From assembly GCF_040545875.1 (NCBI RefSeq), contig NZ_JBEPMR010000017.1: 64,000 nt of DNA; one strand, written 5' to 3'. Shown one piece after another: positions 8,310 to 19,600 of the stretch. Both the position numbers and the translations under genes were made by a program. Below the pieces are notes generated by a model, which saw nothing but the letters and a program-made list of their open reading frames with translations, did not search any database and was not told the origin of the DNA. Each line of letters opens with the position of its first letter. Position 1 is the first letter of the stretch. This DNA comes from Faecalicatena_A orotica. GTDB taxonomy: Bacteria > Bacillota > Clostridia > Lachnospirales > Lachnospiraceae.

Positions 8310-9989
8310 ATGAAAACATTAAGAGAAAAGGCAAGACGGATTTTAACATTAGCAGTTGCACTGTGCATGATGCTGATGATGACACTTCCGGTAATGGCAG
8401 AGGATGAAACGAATAATCTGACTGCGACGGATGATCCGAGGGACAGTATCATGCTAATGACACTCGGAATCGAGGATGATAACGGAACTTACCATCCATA
8501 TAAGGGCGGAACATGTTTCCTGATTAATGATGAATATGTACTGACAAATAAGCATGTTGTTACAGTATTTGATCAGGACGAACTCAATGATCTCAGGGAA
8601 ATAAGCGGTATTCCTGATATGCAGGCAACTGACAGCCATATCAAATTATATCTTTATGTAAACCGTGATATGAAGGTCGCTGCAACTATGCATGACAGTG
8701 TAAACAGTTCCGATATGGATTTCGCGGCTGTAAAGCTTGCGGAAAAGATTTATGACAGAAAGCCGGTTGCACTTGGAGACAGTGATGCTATACAGACTAA
8801 AGATACTGTTTATGCAATGGGATTTCCGGCAGACTCAGTCAGCACAAAAAATTACAATACAAAAGATGATGTTTCAACAGTTGAAGGAGCGATATCCAAA
8901 CTGACGGTTACAGGCAATGTGGATATTATTGAACATACAGCGCCGCTGAACCTTGGAAATTCCGGAGGCCCTCTCTTAGATAAAGATGATAATGTAGTCG
9001 GCCTCAATACATTTATTGCAGGAAAGAAAAATTATTCCATTCAGATTAATTACATAAAAAAGGGGCTGGATACATTCGGAATACCTTATGTAACGGGTCA
9101 GCAAGGTCCAGTAGAACCGATAGATCCAGTAGATCCGGTGGATCCAGCAGAGATAACCGATAAGCCCGACAACACTGCCATCCTGAATGAACTCCAATCA
9201 GTAGTGGATGAGGCGAAAGCTACAGACACAGAGAACTGTACAGAAGAATCTGTAAAAGCCCTCAACGACAGTATTGGGGCAGCTGAGGCAGTATTGGCAA
9301 ACGATTCCGCAGAGGCAGCTGCAATTCAGGGCGCAACAGATGACCTGAACGATGCAATTACGAATCTTGAGGAAAAATCAGGTCCGAACATGATGATGAT
9401 TATCTTCATTGTTGCCGCAGTCGTATTACTGGTTGTTATTATCATTGTGGCAGTCGTGATGTCAGGCAAAAAGAAGAAGTCTTCACAGGTTCCGAACCCG
9501 GGACCGGCATCTGGGCCAAGGCCGAATCCAGGACCGATTCCTTCAAATATGAACGGCAATGACGGATATGGTGCAGTAGACAGTTTTGCGAAGCCCGGCC
9601 CTTCACCACAGCCTCAGACAATGCCGGAAGGGGCAGGGGAAACGACGCTGCTCGACGCAGGGGCAGGAGAGACAACACTGCTGAGCAATGCCGGCAGTGC
9701 ATATCTGATCCGCAAAAAGAACGGAGAGAAGATTGCAGTCAATGTACAGAACTTTAAGCTCGGAAAAGAAAGAAGAAAGGTGAATTACTGTATATCAGAT
9801 AATACTTCTGTAAGCCGTGTTCATTGTGAGATAGTGAAAAAAGGCGCCGATTATTATGTAACCGACCAGGGTGCTACAAACTTTACATTTGTAAACGGGA
9901 TTCAATTGAGCCCTCATAAGGAAACCTTATTATCTGATCAGTCTGTTTTAAAATTATCAGATGAAGAATTTGAATTTCATTTATCATAG
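8310..9989 (+). CDS. Trypsin-like protease-TM-FHA fusion protein
   Basis: A 559-aa membrane protein with a signal peptide (residues 1-31, VMAED cleavage). The extracytoplasmic S1C/HtrA-like protease has a full triad: His81 (TNKHVV), Asp137 (DFAAV) and Ser218 (GNSGGP). A PVDPVDP linker and a FIVAR-like helical repeat (about 290-350) precede a single TM (about 360-386). The cytoplasmic part has a Pro/Gly-rich linker with two ETTLL motifs (about 443 and 454) and a C-terminal FHA domain (462-559, with the SVSRVHCEI core). It is the first gene of an operon with PP2C and kinase genes, so the FHA likely reads their phosphothreonine signals and links them to outside proteolysis. Confidence 0.85.
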   Translation: MKTLREKARRILTLAVALCMMLMMTLPVMAEDETNNLTATDDPRDSIMLMTLGIEDDNGTYHPYKGGTCFLINDEYVLTNKHVVTVFDQDELNDLREISGIPDMQATDSHIKLYLYVNRDMKVAATMHDSVNSSDMDFAAVKLAEKIYDRKPVALGDSDAIQTKDTVYAMGFPADSVSTKNYNTKDDVSTVEGAISKLTVTGNVDIIEHTAPLNLGNSGGPLLDKDDNVVGLNTFIAGKKNYSIQINYIKKGLDTFGIPYVTGQQGPVEPIDPVDPVDPAEITDKPDNTAILNELQSVVDEAKATDTENCTEESVKALNDSIGAAEAVLANDSAEAAAIQGATDDLNDAITNLEEKSGPNMMMIIFIVAAVVLLVVIIIVAVVMSGKKKKSSQVPNPGPASGPRPNPGPIPSNMNGNDGYGAVDSFAKPGPSPQPQTMPEGAGETTLLDAGAGETTLLSNAGSAYLIRKKNGEKIAVNVQNFKLGKERRKVNYCISDNTSVSRVHCEIVKKGADYYVTDQGATNFTFVNGIQLSPHKETLLSDQSVLKLSDEEFEFHLS

Positions 9990-10055
9990 GCAAAATAAGA
10001 GTAAAGCAGAAGGTACCTGTTCAAGCTTATGAACAGATACGGCAGGAGACTTTAG

Positions 10056-10838
10056 ATGGGGTTTTTAAGTATTGCACACAGCGATGTAGGAATAAAAAAA
10101 GATACCAATCAAGATTCTGTCTTAATCAAGCAGGCATCTACAGATTACGGGGAGGTACTTCTCTCCGTCATCTGTGATGGAATGGGCGGCCTTGCAAAGG
10201 GTGAGGTCGCCAGTGCTGCTCTGATTAGGGCATTTTCTGAGTGGTTTGAAAAAGAGCTGCCTTTTATTTTATATGAAGAAAGGCAGGCAAAGGAAATTAA
10301 TTACAATTCTCTGCAAAAGAGCTGGAATGAACTGATCGATCAGGTAAACCACAGGATTGCAGATTATGGCGCCGGATTTCATGCGCCGTGCGGGACGACA
10401 CTGGTGGCCCTGCTGCTGATAGACCATCAGTATTATATTGTCAATGTGGGAGATTCACGGACTTATATTTTGAATGAAAGCCTGCACCAGATTACCAGGG
10501 ACCAGACATATGTCCAGCAGGAAATGGACGAGGGGCGCATGACACCGGAGGAGGCGAGGAACCATCCTCAGAGGAATGTGCTGCTGCAGTGTGTGGGAGC
10601 CAGCCAGGTTGTGATTCCCGATTTTTATCAGGGAGAGTATCAGAAGGACGAAGTTTTCATCCTCTGTTCTGACGGATTCCGCCATCTCATTACAGATGAA
10701 GAATTTGTAAAAATATTAAACCCGCGGTTACTTACGGATGAAAAATCGATGCGGGATGCTGCAATCTACTGTACAGAACTGAATAAGCAGAGAAAAGAAA
10801 GCGATAACATTTCCGTAGTAATTATAAAAACGGATTAG
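10056..10838 (+). CDS. PP2C-family Ser/Thr protein phosphatase
   Basis: A 260-aa cytoplasmic phosphatase with the PPM metal-binding signatures in order: KKDTNQDS, CDGMGG (residues about 41-46), GTTLVALL, VNVGDSR, LCSDGF and SDNISVV. All metal-ligand aspartates appear present. It lies 12 bases before the kinase gene, the usual PrpC-PrkC style pairing, and should dephosphorylate that kinase and its targets. The ATG follows CAGGAGA. Confidence 0.92.
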   Translation: MGFLSIAHSDVGIKKDTNQDSVLIKQASTDYGEVLLSVICDGMGGLAKGEVASAALIRAFSEWFEKELPFILYEERQAKEINYNSLQKSWNELIDQVNHRIADYGAGFHAPCGTTLVALLLIDHQYYIVNVGDSRTYILNESLHQITRDQTYVQQEMDEGRMTPEEARNHPQRNVLLQCVGASQVVIPDFYQGEYQKDEVFILCSDGFRHLITDEEFVKILNPRLLTDEKSMRDAAIYCTELNKQRKESDNISVVIIKTD

Positions 10839-10849
10839 AGGAATGAGAG

Positions 10850-12607
10850 ATGCTTGAGATAGGCTCCATCGTAGATGGAAAATACAAAATATTAAATAAG
10901 ATCGGCCAGGGTGGAATGAGCATTGTCTACCTTGCCATGAATGAGCGGGCGAACAAACCCTGGGCGATCAAAGAGATACGAAAAGACGGAGTATCAAATT
11001 ACGAGGTAGTTAAACAGAATTTGATTGCCGAGACGGATATTTTAAAGAGACTGAACCATCCGAACCTGCCCAGTATCATCGACGTGATTGACTGTGAGGA
11101 TACATTCCTGATTGTCATGGATTACATAGAAGGGAAGCCTCTGAGTGAAGCCCTGAACAGGGAAGGGGCGCAGCCGCAGGAAAAAGTCATCGAGTGGGCA
11201 AAACAGATCTGTGATGTTCTGGGATATCTGCACTCCAGAGTCCCGCCGATCATATACAGGGACATGAAGCCGTCGAACGTAATGCTGAAGCCGGACGGGA
11301 ATATCATGATTATTGATTTTGGTACCGCAAGAGAATATAAATCAGCCAGTCTTGCGGATACAACCTGTCTCGGAACACAGGGGTACGCGGCCCCGGAGCA
11401 GTTCGGTGGGCAGGGGCAGACAGATGCGAGGACGGATATCTATTGTCTGGGGGCGACATTGTACCACCTGATAACAGGACATAACCCGTGCATGCCGCCC
11501 TACGAAATGTATCCGATCCGCCAGTGGAACCCGAATCTTTCATCCGGGCTGGAAGAGATTATTCTGAAGTGTACGCAGAAAAATCCGAATGACCGTTACC
11601 AGTCCTGTGCCGAGCTGATGTACGCTCTGGAACATTATGGGGAACTGGACCATGAATATAAAGTAAAACAGAACCGGAAATGGCGGACGTTTCTGGCTAC
11701 TTCTATACTGACCGTCGTATCCCTTGCTGTATGCGTGGGATTCAAAGTGGCAGAAACATCAACGACGAAGAGCAGTTATACCCAGTATTTAAAAAATGCG
11801 GTGTCTGCCGGAACGATAGAGGAACGGATTGAAAATTATAAAAGTGCGATTTATCTGAATCCGGGGGAGGCTCAGGGGTATATAGATCTGCTGAACAAAG
11901 CATTTCTGGACGACGATAATTTTACACAGGATGAGGCCGCAAAAATGACAGAAATCCTTGGGTATAAAGGAAGCGGAAACCGGACATGTGAAAGTTATCT
12001 GGAAGCGGATAAGGAAGCGTATGACGATTTTGCCTTCCAGATGGGCCTTGCCTATTATTACTATTATGAGGGAAGCGGAAACCAGCAGATGTCTCAGGCA
12101 TGGTTTGATATCGCTTCAGCCAGCGATACACTCGATAGTAATAAGGTTGAGCGTGCAAAAAGGCTCGGAAGGATTGCAGGGTACTATGCCAATCTGCACA
12201 GCAGCAACAAAGCCGGGGACAGTACAACGACTTATAAAGATTACTGGAAAGATTTAACGGAGCTTGTCAGCGGGAACCTTGTTGAAATGGATAATGTGAA
12301 GACTGCCCTTGTTATGTACAACGAAGTGGTTTATCAGATCGGGCAGAATCCATTGAGCTTCAAGGCCGCGGGTGTTACCAGCGAGGAACTTACAGCACAG
12401 TTGGACAAAACACAGTCCAGACTGGAGACAGATATTATCGTTCTGAATGAAAGTGACCGGACAGATATCGAAAATCTGAAGGAAAAAATACTGGGAAATA
12501 TTGACTGGGCAAGAACACAGGTGAACATTGCGTACACAGACCGGGGGACGGATATAAATAGTAAAACAGGAGGGACAAAGGATGCAGGAACTGGAGAAAA
12601 TGATTAA
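10850..12607 (+). CDS. Transmembrane Ser/Thr protein kinase with extracellular helical repeats
   Basis: A 585-aa PrkC/PknB-type kinase. The kinase domain (about 1-265) has the glycine loop GQGGMS, the lysine in WAIKEI, YRDMKPSN with catalytic Asp138 (Tyr replaces the usual His), DFGTAREY, and GTQGYAAPEQ in the activation segment. A TM lies near 278-302. The exterior domain is alpha-helical and TPR-like (NPGEAQGYIDLLNKAF), not PASTA, so it probably senses protein rather than muropeptide. The 3' end overlaps the next gene by 26 bases. The order phosphatase-kinase-ETT protein suggests one signalling unit. Confidence 0.9.
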   Translation: MLEIGSIVDGKYKILNKIGQGGMSIVYLAMNERANKPWAIKEIRKDGVSNYEVVKQNLIAETDILKRLNHPNLPSIIDVIDCEDTFLIVMDYIEGKPLSEALNREGAQPQEKVIEWAKQICDVLGYLHSRVPPIIYRDMKPSNVMLKPDGNIMIIDFGTAREYKSASLADTTCLGTQGYAAPEQFGGQGQTDARTDIYCLGATLYHLITGHNPCMPPYEMYPIRQWNPNLSSGLEEIILKCTQKNPNDRYQSCAELMYALEHYGELDHEYKVKQNRKWRTFLATSILTVVSLAVCVGFKVAETSTTKSSYTQYLKNAVSAGTIEERIENYKSAIYLNPGEAQGYIDLLNKAFLDDDNFTQDEAAKMTEILGYKGSGNRTCESYLEADKEAYDDFAFQMGLAYYYYYEGSGNQQMSQAWFDIASASDTLDSNKVERAKRLGRIAGYYANLHSSNKAGDSTTTYKDYWKDLTELVSGNLVEMDNVKTALVMYNEVVYQIGQNPLSFKAAGVTSEELTAQLDKTQSRLETDIIVLNESDRTDIENLKEKILGNIDWARTQVNIAYTDRGTDINSKTGGTKDAGTGEND

Positions 12608-13124
12608 TATTTACCATACCGGGTTTACTGTATGTCTGATCCTTGCCTGCATTTTTTTCGCAGTATCATGTGTCCTGTTTTTCAGGTTCAATATCCGTGG
12701 AATCATAGACATGAAGACGGGACGCGGGGCAAAAAAGACCATTCAAAAGATGGAAGAGATCAATGCAAAGACAGGAAAACTCAGACAGGACATGGTTTCG
12801 CACACACCGTCGTCATTGAGTCCTGAAGAGAGAATAAGCTATCCGGTGACTGCCCCGAATCTGAATGTTCAGGCAGAAGCAAGGGCGCAAGGCAGCACAG
12901 GGGTGCATCCGGAGTCAGTTCATGTGGGAGTGCAGTCAGGGCAGATTACGGAACCTCTGGGAGGGGACGGATCTCAGGAGACCACTCTTCTGTATCAGTC
13001 AGAAGAGACGACTGTACTGTCACAGAATTTACAGGCGCAGGCGGCAGAGCCGGAGGTTACATTGCCGGGGCCGTTCAAAATCATAAAAGAAACCATGTGG
13101 GTACACACGGACGTGGTCTTATAG
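12582..13124 (+). CDS. Membrane protein with cytoplasmic ETT phospho-acceptor motifs
   Basis: A 180-aa protein starting at ATG after AGGAGGGACAAAGG, overlapping the kinase stop. One TM spans about 12-35. The rest is low-complexity and probably disordered and cytoplasmic, with two acidic threonine motifs: QETTLL (about 131-136) and EETTVL (about 140-145). These match the ETT motif that PknB/PknG-type kinases phosphorylate in GarA/OdhI and that FHA domains bind. It ends in HTDVVL. No known family recognised; inferred to be a phospho-tail recruiting FHA proteins such as EssC or the FHA-TM proteins here. Confidence 0.65.
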   Translation: MQELEKMINIYHTGFTVCLILACIFFAVSCVLFFRFNIRGIIDMKTGRGAKKTIQKMEEINAKTGKLRQDMVSHTPSSLSPEERISYPVTAPNLNVQAEARAQGSTGVHPESVHVGVQSGQITEPLGGDGSQETTLLYQSEETTVLSQNLQAQAAEPEVTLPGPFKIIKETMWVHTDVVL

Positions 13125-13146
13125 CAGATAAAGGAGTTGGATAAGG

Positions 13147-13632
13147 ATGAGGACAGCAAGCATAAAAAAACATTTTTTGCTAATTCTGGCGGCATTTATC
13201 ATATCTGCCTGTATGGTGATACTAGTTCCGTTTTCAGCAGGTGATGAAGGGAACTTAAGTCCGATTGGCTATGTAGCCGGAATTTTATTCTGGGCAGGCC
13301 TGATAGCTGGAGTGACAGGTTATCTGTTTTTATATAAAAAGGGAAAAACACTGATAACAGAGAATATTCACGAAAAGAAGATTCCGTCTGCACTTAGGTT
13401 TTTCAGTAACCCGCCGGCGGCGGTTATGGATACTGTAATGATCCTGTCAATAGCAGGAACGGTATACTGTGCACTCCATGTAACCATAAGCCAGTATATT
13501 GCAGTGTTTTTTCTGCTGATGACACTGGCCGGAGTGTATGCACACTTTTTATTAAACGGGAAAATCTATCAATATATATGGAACTGTAAAAAAGGGCATC
13601 AAAGCATGAAACACGATGAGAGAAAGGGATAA
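13147..13632 (+). CDS. Four-helix membrane protein of unknown function
   Basis: A 161-aa protein preceded by AAGGAG. Four hydrophobic segments are visible (about 10-32, 42-62, 94-111 and 115-135), with a basic cytoplasmic loop after helix 2. No motif identifies it. It lies between the ETT protein and the giant Ig-like protein in a tight operon and overlaps the latter's earliest possible start, so a role in the same membrane complex is likely. Confidence 0.7.
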   Translation: MRTASIKKHFLLILAAFIISACMVILVPFSAGDEGNLSPIGYVAGILFWAGLIAGVTGYLFLYKKGKTLITENIHEKKIPSALRFFSNPPAAVMDTVMILSIAGTVYCALHVTISQYIAVFFLLMTLAGVYAHFLLNGKIYQYIWNCKKGHQSMKHDERKG

Positions 13633-13636
13633 GGAC

Positions 13637-16600
13637 ATGAAAAGTAAAGGAAAAGAATTAAAAGAAAGGGTCTGTGCGCTGCTGTTGGCAGTTTTGCTGG
13701 CATTCTCCGGAATTCTGCCGGAAGCGGTTGTTACTGTACGTGCGGAAGACGCTGCTACGGTAGATGTCGAATTTATCGTAAAAGATACGGAAAAAAACAG
13801 CATAACGGAACCTTATATTCTGGTATATAAGACCGGAGATGAGGGGAATGGGCAGACCGTACAACCCAATGATAAACAGGAGTATATCATTGGACTTGAG
13901 GCTGGGGAGGAATATTCCTACAAGATTACAAAGAGTGGATATGAGGAATATCTGGGGACAATCACCCCGGACGAAAACAATCAGGATGCAAATCTGGTGT
14001 CTGCTGAGCTGACTTTTTCAGCCATACAGGTGAGCCAGACGAACATTGAAATGGATGCAGACGGTACCGCTTCATTTGCGGTAGAGAATGTAGTAGAGAG
14101 AGCAGAATATTCTGCGGAGCCAGCAGATCCCACAATCGCATCAGTCACGAAGACGGGCGAAGGAAGCTTCACAATCAAAGCACATAAAGCGGGACAAACG
14201 GATATTACCGTTTCCAACAATAAAGGAAGTGGAAACGCCACCGTTTCAGTACAGGTTAACAAAATAGATATTGGAGATATCTCCATCAAAGTACTGCCGG
14301 AGGAACGTGAGAATCAGACAACAATAACATGCTCTTTAGAGGGAGCTAACCTGGGAAATGCGAATGGTGAAATTGTATTTGAGATTACAAAAAACAGTGC
14401 ACAAGTATTTGCTCAGACCGTAACACTCCCGTCTAATAGCGTAGAGTATACCGTGAATACTGATGAATATTTAGGCGGAACATATACAGTCAGTGCAGAA
14501 TTCCGTAACAGTGATAAGTATCAGGATAAAACAGTGGATCAGGTCATCGGAACATTTACGAAGAATGTGCCGCTTAAATTAATGAAAACAGAGAAAACAG
14601 TCACATTCGGGGACCCGGGCGGGAAGGAATTTACGGTTCCGGTTGATCCAGATACGGTAAAGGAAAGAACTCTTACTTATGAATCCAGCAATACGGACCT
14701 TGTATCAGTAGGCAGTGACGGCAAGGTTACTGTAAACCATGCAACTGCCGGAGAAACAGACAAGTGTGTGGTGATTAAGGTAACAGCTGCGGCACAGAAT
14801 GATTACGTGGCCACAACCCCATTGGAATATAAGGTTATCGTAAAACAAAGCGAAATTACTTCTCTGAATCAATTCGACAATTGGACAAAAAGTATCGAGC
14901 GTATTTACAGTGAAGATACAGCTCTTAAAATCGAAGGTTCGTTAACAAAAAACAATAACTATAAAGTGGTACTCGACGCAAATCTGGAGGAAGCGGATGC
15001 TGGCGAAAACAAAGACTACTCTGTAGATGCTTCAAAATCTTATGACATTAAGGATGCGGCAGGACACGCCGACTATATACTAACAAAAGGATTTACAGAC
15101 ACGGACTCTGTAATGACTCAAGTGACAATTAAGAAACGTCCTGTTTATCTGACATTAGACAACAAGGATATAGCTGTCCAGTATGGAAGAAGCTATGATG
15201 ATTTAAAGCAGGAGATTGAAAGCAAAGACGGGTTCGTTAAACTGGTTGGAAATAACGGTAAGATTGATGGAGACTCAGGATATATCGGTACAGACAAGCC
15301 AGAAAAACTTCCCAATATTACCTTCAGGGCTCCTTTCAACAGCAGTGATTTAAATGTAGGAGAAATCAGAAAAAGCATCATTGTCCCGGCTCTTTTGGAT
15401 GATGCATTAAAAGGGAATCCGGGAAAAAATTATGAGTATCAGATAGAGGAAAAGGAACAGAACCTTGCTAATCTGAAGGTGGAAGCACAGAAGATCAGCG
15501 ATGGAGATATCCTAAAATATATTGATGTGACATCGAGTGATTCACGGATCGATGTGAGAAGAGACAGCAGCGGAAACCCGAAAGAAATCTGGGTATCCAA
15601 AGACGCAGTTTTAAAGCTGGGTGTAAAATCGGAATATCAGGATTATTATAAGACGGTTATGGTCCAGTATGGTGAAAACGGAGTCAGGACTAATGCTTCG
15701 GATGATGGCATAACCTTCACACAACATGCAGATGAAGTACAGTACATTAACTTACAGGACGGCTCCATATGGCTGCAGAAGGGGCCGGATGATTCTGTGA
15801 CACGCACGTATAGTACATCCGGTACAAATAATGAGGAGAAAGCCAACCGGTTTGACATCGTACGTGTGGATAATCAGTCTCCGGTCGTTGAGTTTACTGG
15901 CCTTAGAAATGCGGGCGTTGTAAAAAAGGCTCTTTCTGCCATTACATTTGGTAAATTCGACAACAAGACTTATGTGGAAACGATAGACATTTCTGAAAAA
16001 GATGATTCCGGAGAGGGCAGCGGAGTAAAGGAATGGAAGTACTACATCTGGAAAGCAGGCAAAGATATCACGGACGATGACCTGACAGAAGCAGCAGTTA
16101 AGGAAAAGATCAGTAGCCTGACAAGCGCTGACTGGGTGACGGGAAGCGGGAATACCATTGCGGTAGGGAGCGGCAGTTCAAAAGAAGAAATAGAAAATAA
16201 TTATATCGTTTTTGTAAGAACATGTGACAATGTGAGCAACATGGACGTCTATGTATCAAACGGAATGGTCATTGAACAGGAACTTCCGGTGATCAGCCTT
16301 GAGATGGAGGAAAAGGCATATTATGACGGTGATGTTCCCTATGATCTGACGGTTACTGATAAGGGAGATTTCCTGTCAGGCCTGGGGCAGATTAAGGTAA
16401 CAGTTACCTGTGACGGCAAGCAGGTTGCAGGCGGGAAGAACGGTGCAGTCTATCAGAATTCCTATACCATTGATCTGAAAAAGGATAAATATTCTATTCA
16501 GGATTTGAAAGATCTTTCGGTGATGTCACTCAAAGGAATGATTACGTCCGATAAGAATAACAGTAATCATGTTTCCATGAGGATAGAAGTTTATGATAAT

Positions 16601-19600
16601 GCATCAAAAGGTGATCCATCTAAAGATGCAGACCCTGTTGTAGATTGTGTAAAGGATATTAAGATCGATACAGTAAATCCTGAAATTAAGGTCACATATA
16701 ACAAAGAAGATGCAGAAAATGAAAAATATTATCCAATCGGAAAAGACAGCCTCATGACCATTACGTATACCGAGCGGAACATTGAAAAAGATCCGGCTAA
16801 AGACGGACTTACATTTGATGTTGTGAAAGATGGTAATCAGTTTACATGTACACTGGATGAATTAGAGGCGCTGGGAATCGAATGGGTTGACCGGAAAATT
16901 GAGGATACGCAGGAAGGAACCGAGGATAAGGACTTCACCGACAAAAGAGTCTGCAAGCTTCAGTTAAGGTTTGCCGAAGACGGTGACTACACGATTACCC
17001 CACATTGTAAAGACAGGGCGGGCAGGACAGAAGATTCCGCTGCAGTGACAGAGTTTACGATTGACCACACGGCGCCTGTTATCGATGTAATTTATACGGC
17101 AGGCGGCACAGGATTTACTACATCAGATAGGGATGGTACGGAGAATAGAACTTATAAAAACCAGACTGTGAATGCAAAGATAACAATCACAGAAAAGAAC
17201 TTCTGGATGGGCGGAAAAACATTTTCAACAGATCCAGAACAGATCGATTTTTCAGTGACTAAAGGGACAGAGGCCCCAGATGGAATACTGGATTATCAGA
17301 AGCTTGCAGAGACCGGCGGTAACTGGTCCTACAATGTAATTACGGCAGAGACGAATCTTACCTTTGAAAAGGATGCCAACTATACCTTCGGTTTTACTTA
17401 CAGGGACCTTGCGGGAAATGAGGCTGTATATGCACCCCATTACCTGACTGTAGACAAGACGCTGCCAAACGGTACGATCTCTATTGATAAGCAGAGTTTC
17501 TGGGATATTGTATGGAATGTCATTACGTTTAATATTTTTAAAAACAGTGCATATCAAGTGGAACTGACTTCAGATGATGTTACAGCAGGTGTGAAGTCCA
17601 CAGCATATTATAAGACCGCAGAACCGATCTCACAGGCAGAGGTTGAGGGCCTTGCAGATGAGAAGTGGATCAATAGTATGGAATTCATGGTTGAGCCGAA
17701 TGAACAGTATGTTGTATACGAAAGGATCATTGACAGGGCAGGCAATGTCAGATTCATATATCCGACGAACGGTGCAGTTGCAGACGATGTGAAGCCATTA
17801 ATCAATATTCAGAATTTGAGTACACCGTATAAGGATGATGTATTTGGCGGTGATGTGACGCTGCATGTAGATGTGTCTGATCCGACAGAAAACGGCACAT
17901 ATTCAGGTTTGGAAAAAGTCTGGTACACAGTCAATGCAACAGGAAATGTTACGGAGAGCATAACGAGTACCCTGCTTGACAACAGTCAGGACAGAAGACA
18001 GGGAAATCAGGAATGGAGTGGTAATATTACGATTCCGGCCAGCCAGTTTAACAGTAATGATGTACGTGTACAGGTTCATGCACTTGACTTCTCAGGAAAC
18101 GAGTATCAGAGTGAAGTGATTCCGTTAAAGATTGATATTACGGTACCGACGATTGTAGTAAAATACGATCTGGAGAATCCATCCAATGGAAAATACTACA
18201 ATGCGGTAAGAACAGCCACCGTCACTGTAACCGAAAGAAACTTTGATGAGTCTGCCGTACAGTTTGATATAACCAACACAGACGGGGTGCAGCCGTCTAT
18301 CAGCGGGTGGAGCAGAAGTGCGGATGCAGGGGTATCTGACTACGCGACCAATACATGTACTGTGACATTTGCTGCGGACGGTGACTACACATTGACCTTA
18401 AACTGTACAGACCTTGCCGGAAAGCGTTCAAATTACACACAGGTCGACGAGTTCACCATCGACCAGACCGCCCCGACAATCAGTGTGGCATACGACAACA
18501 ACAGTGCGGCCAATGGAACCTACTACGACAAGCCGCGTACCGCTACGATCACGGTGAATGAGCACAACTTCAACGGTTCCGAGGTACAGGCAGCAATCTT
18601 GGCAAGTCTTCAGTCACAGGGTATCAGTACACCGGGAGTGAACGGATGGTCAACGAGCGGCGACAGCCATACGGCAACGATAAATTTCGCTGCGGACGGA
18701 GATTATTCCTTCACCATCAACTATACAGACCTTGCAGGAAACCCGGCAACGGCTTACACGCAGGATAAGTTTACGGTTGACCAGACGAAGCCAGAGATCG
18801 AAATCTTTGATATTAAGGATAAGTCTGCAAACAACGGCGTGGTAGCGCCGGGTGTGAAATACAGTGATGTAAATTACGATGCATCCGCGGTTAAGCTTAC
18901 GATCAAAGGACCAAAGCATTCCGAGCGTACAGTCAGCGGAACGCGCTCCTCGATCCCGAACGGCGAGAGTATTAAGATGGCAGACTTCGAGCGTAAGGAG
19001 TCAGTGGATGATGTATATACACTGACCGCGCAGGTGACGGATATGGCCGGAAATACAGATGAAAAATCAGTCATGTTCTCAGTAAACCGTTTTGGATCCA
19101 ACTTTATCTTCGGCGATGCTACAAAAGCATTTCTGGATCAGTACTACTCCAACCAGGAGCAGGATCTGATTGTTACGGAGATCAATGTAGATACACTGGT
19201 CCACAATGGAATCTCCTACGGACTGGACGGGGAACTGGTAAATCTTGAAAAAGGTAAAGATTATACTGTGAAGGAAAGCGGAAACGAGGCATCATGGAAG
19301 AGCTACCAGTACACAATGAAAGCTTCCAACTTCGAACGGGAAGGTCTCTATAATATTACAATTGATTCGAAGGACCGTGCGAATAATGAAGTAAATAATA
19401 AAGTAAAAGAGTCAGATATTGAGTTTGTAATTGATAAGACAAAACCAACGGTAGTTATTACCGGAGTAGAGAATGACGGTCAGTACAGGACGAACAGCCG
19501 TGACATTACGATCACTGTTGCCGATAATGTGGCAATGGACAGCCTGAAAGTAGATGTGGACGGAAAAGAGAATACCTCAAAGAGCTACAATGCGAAAGAA

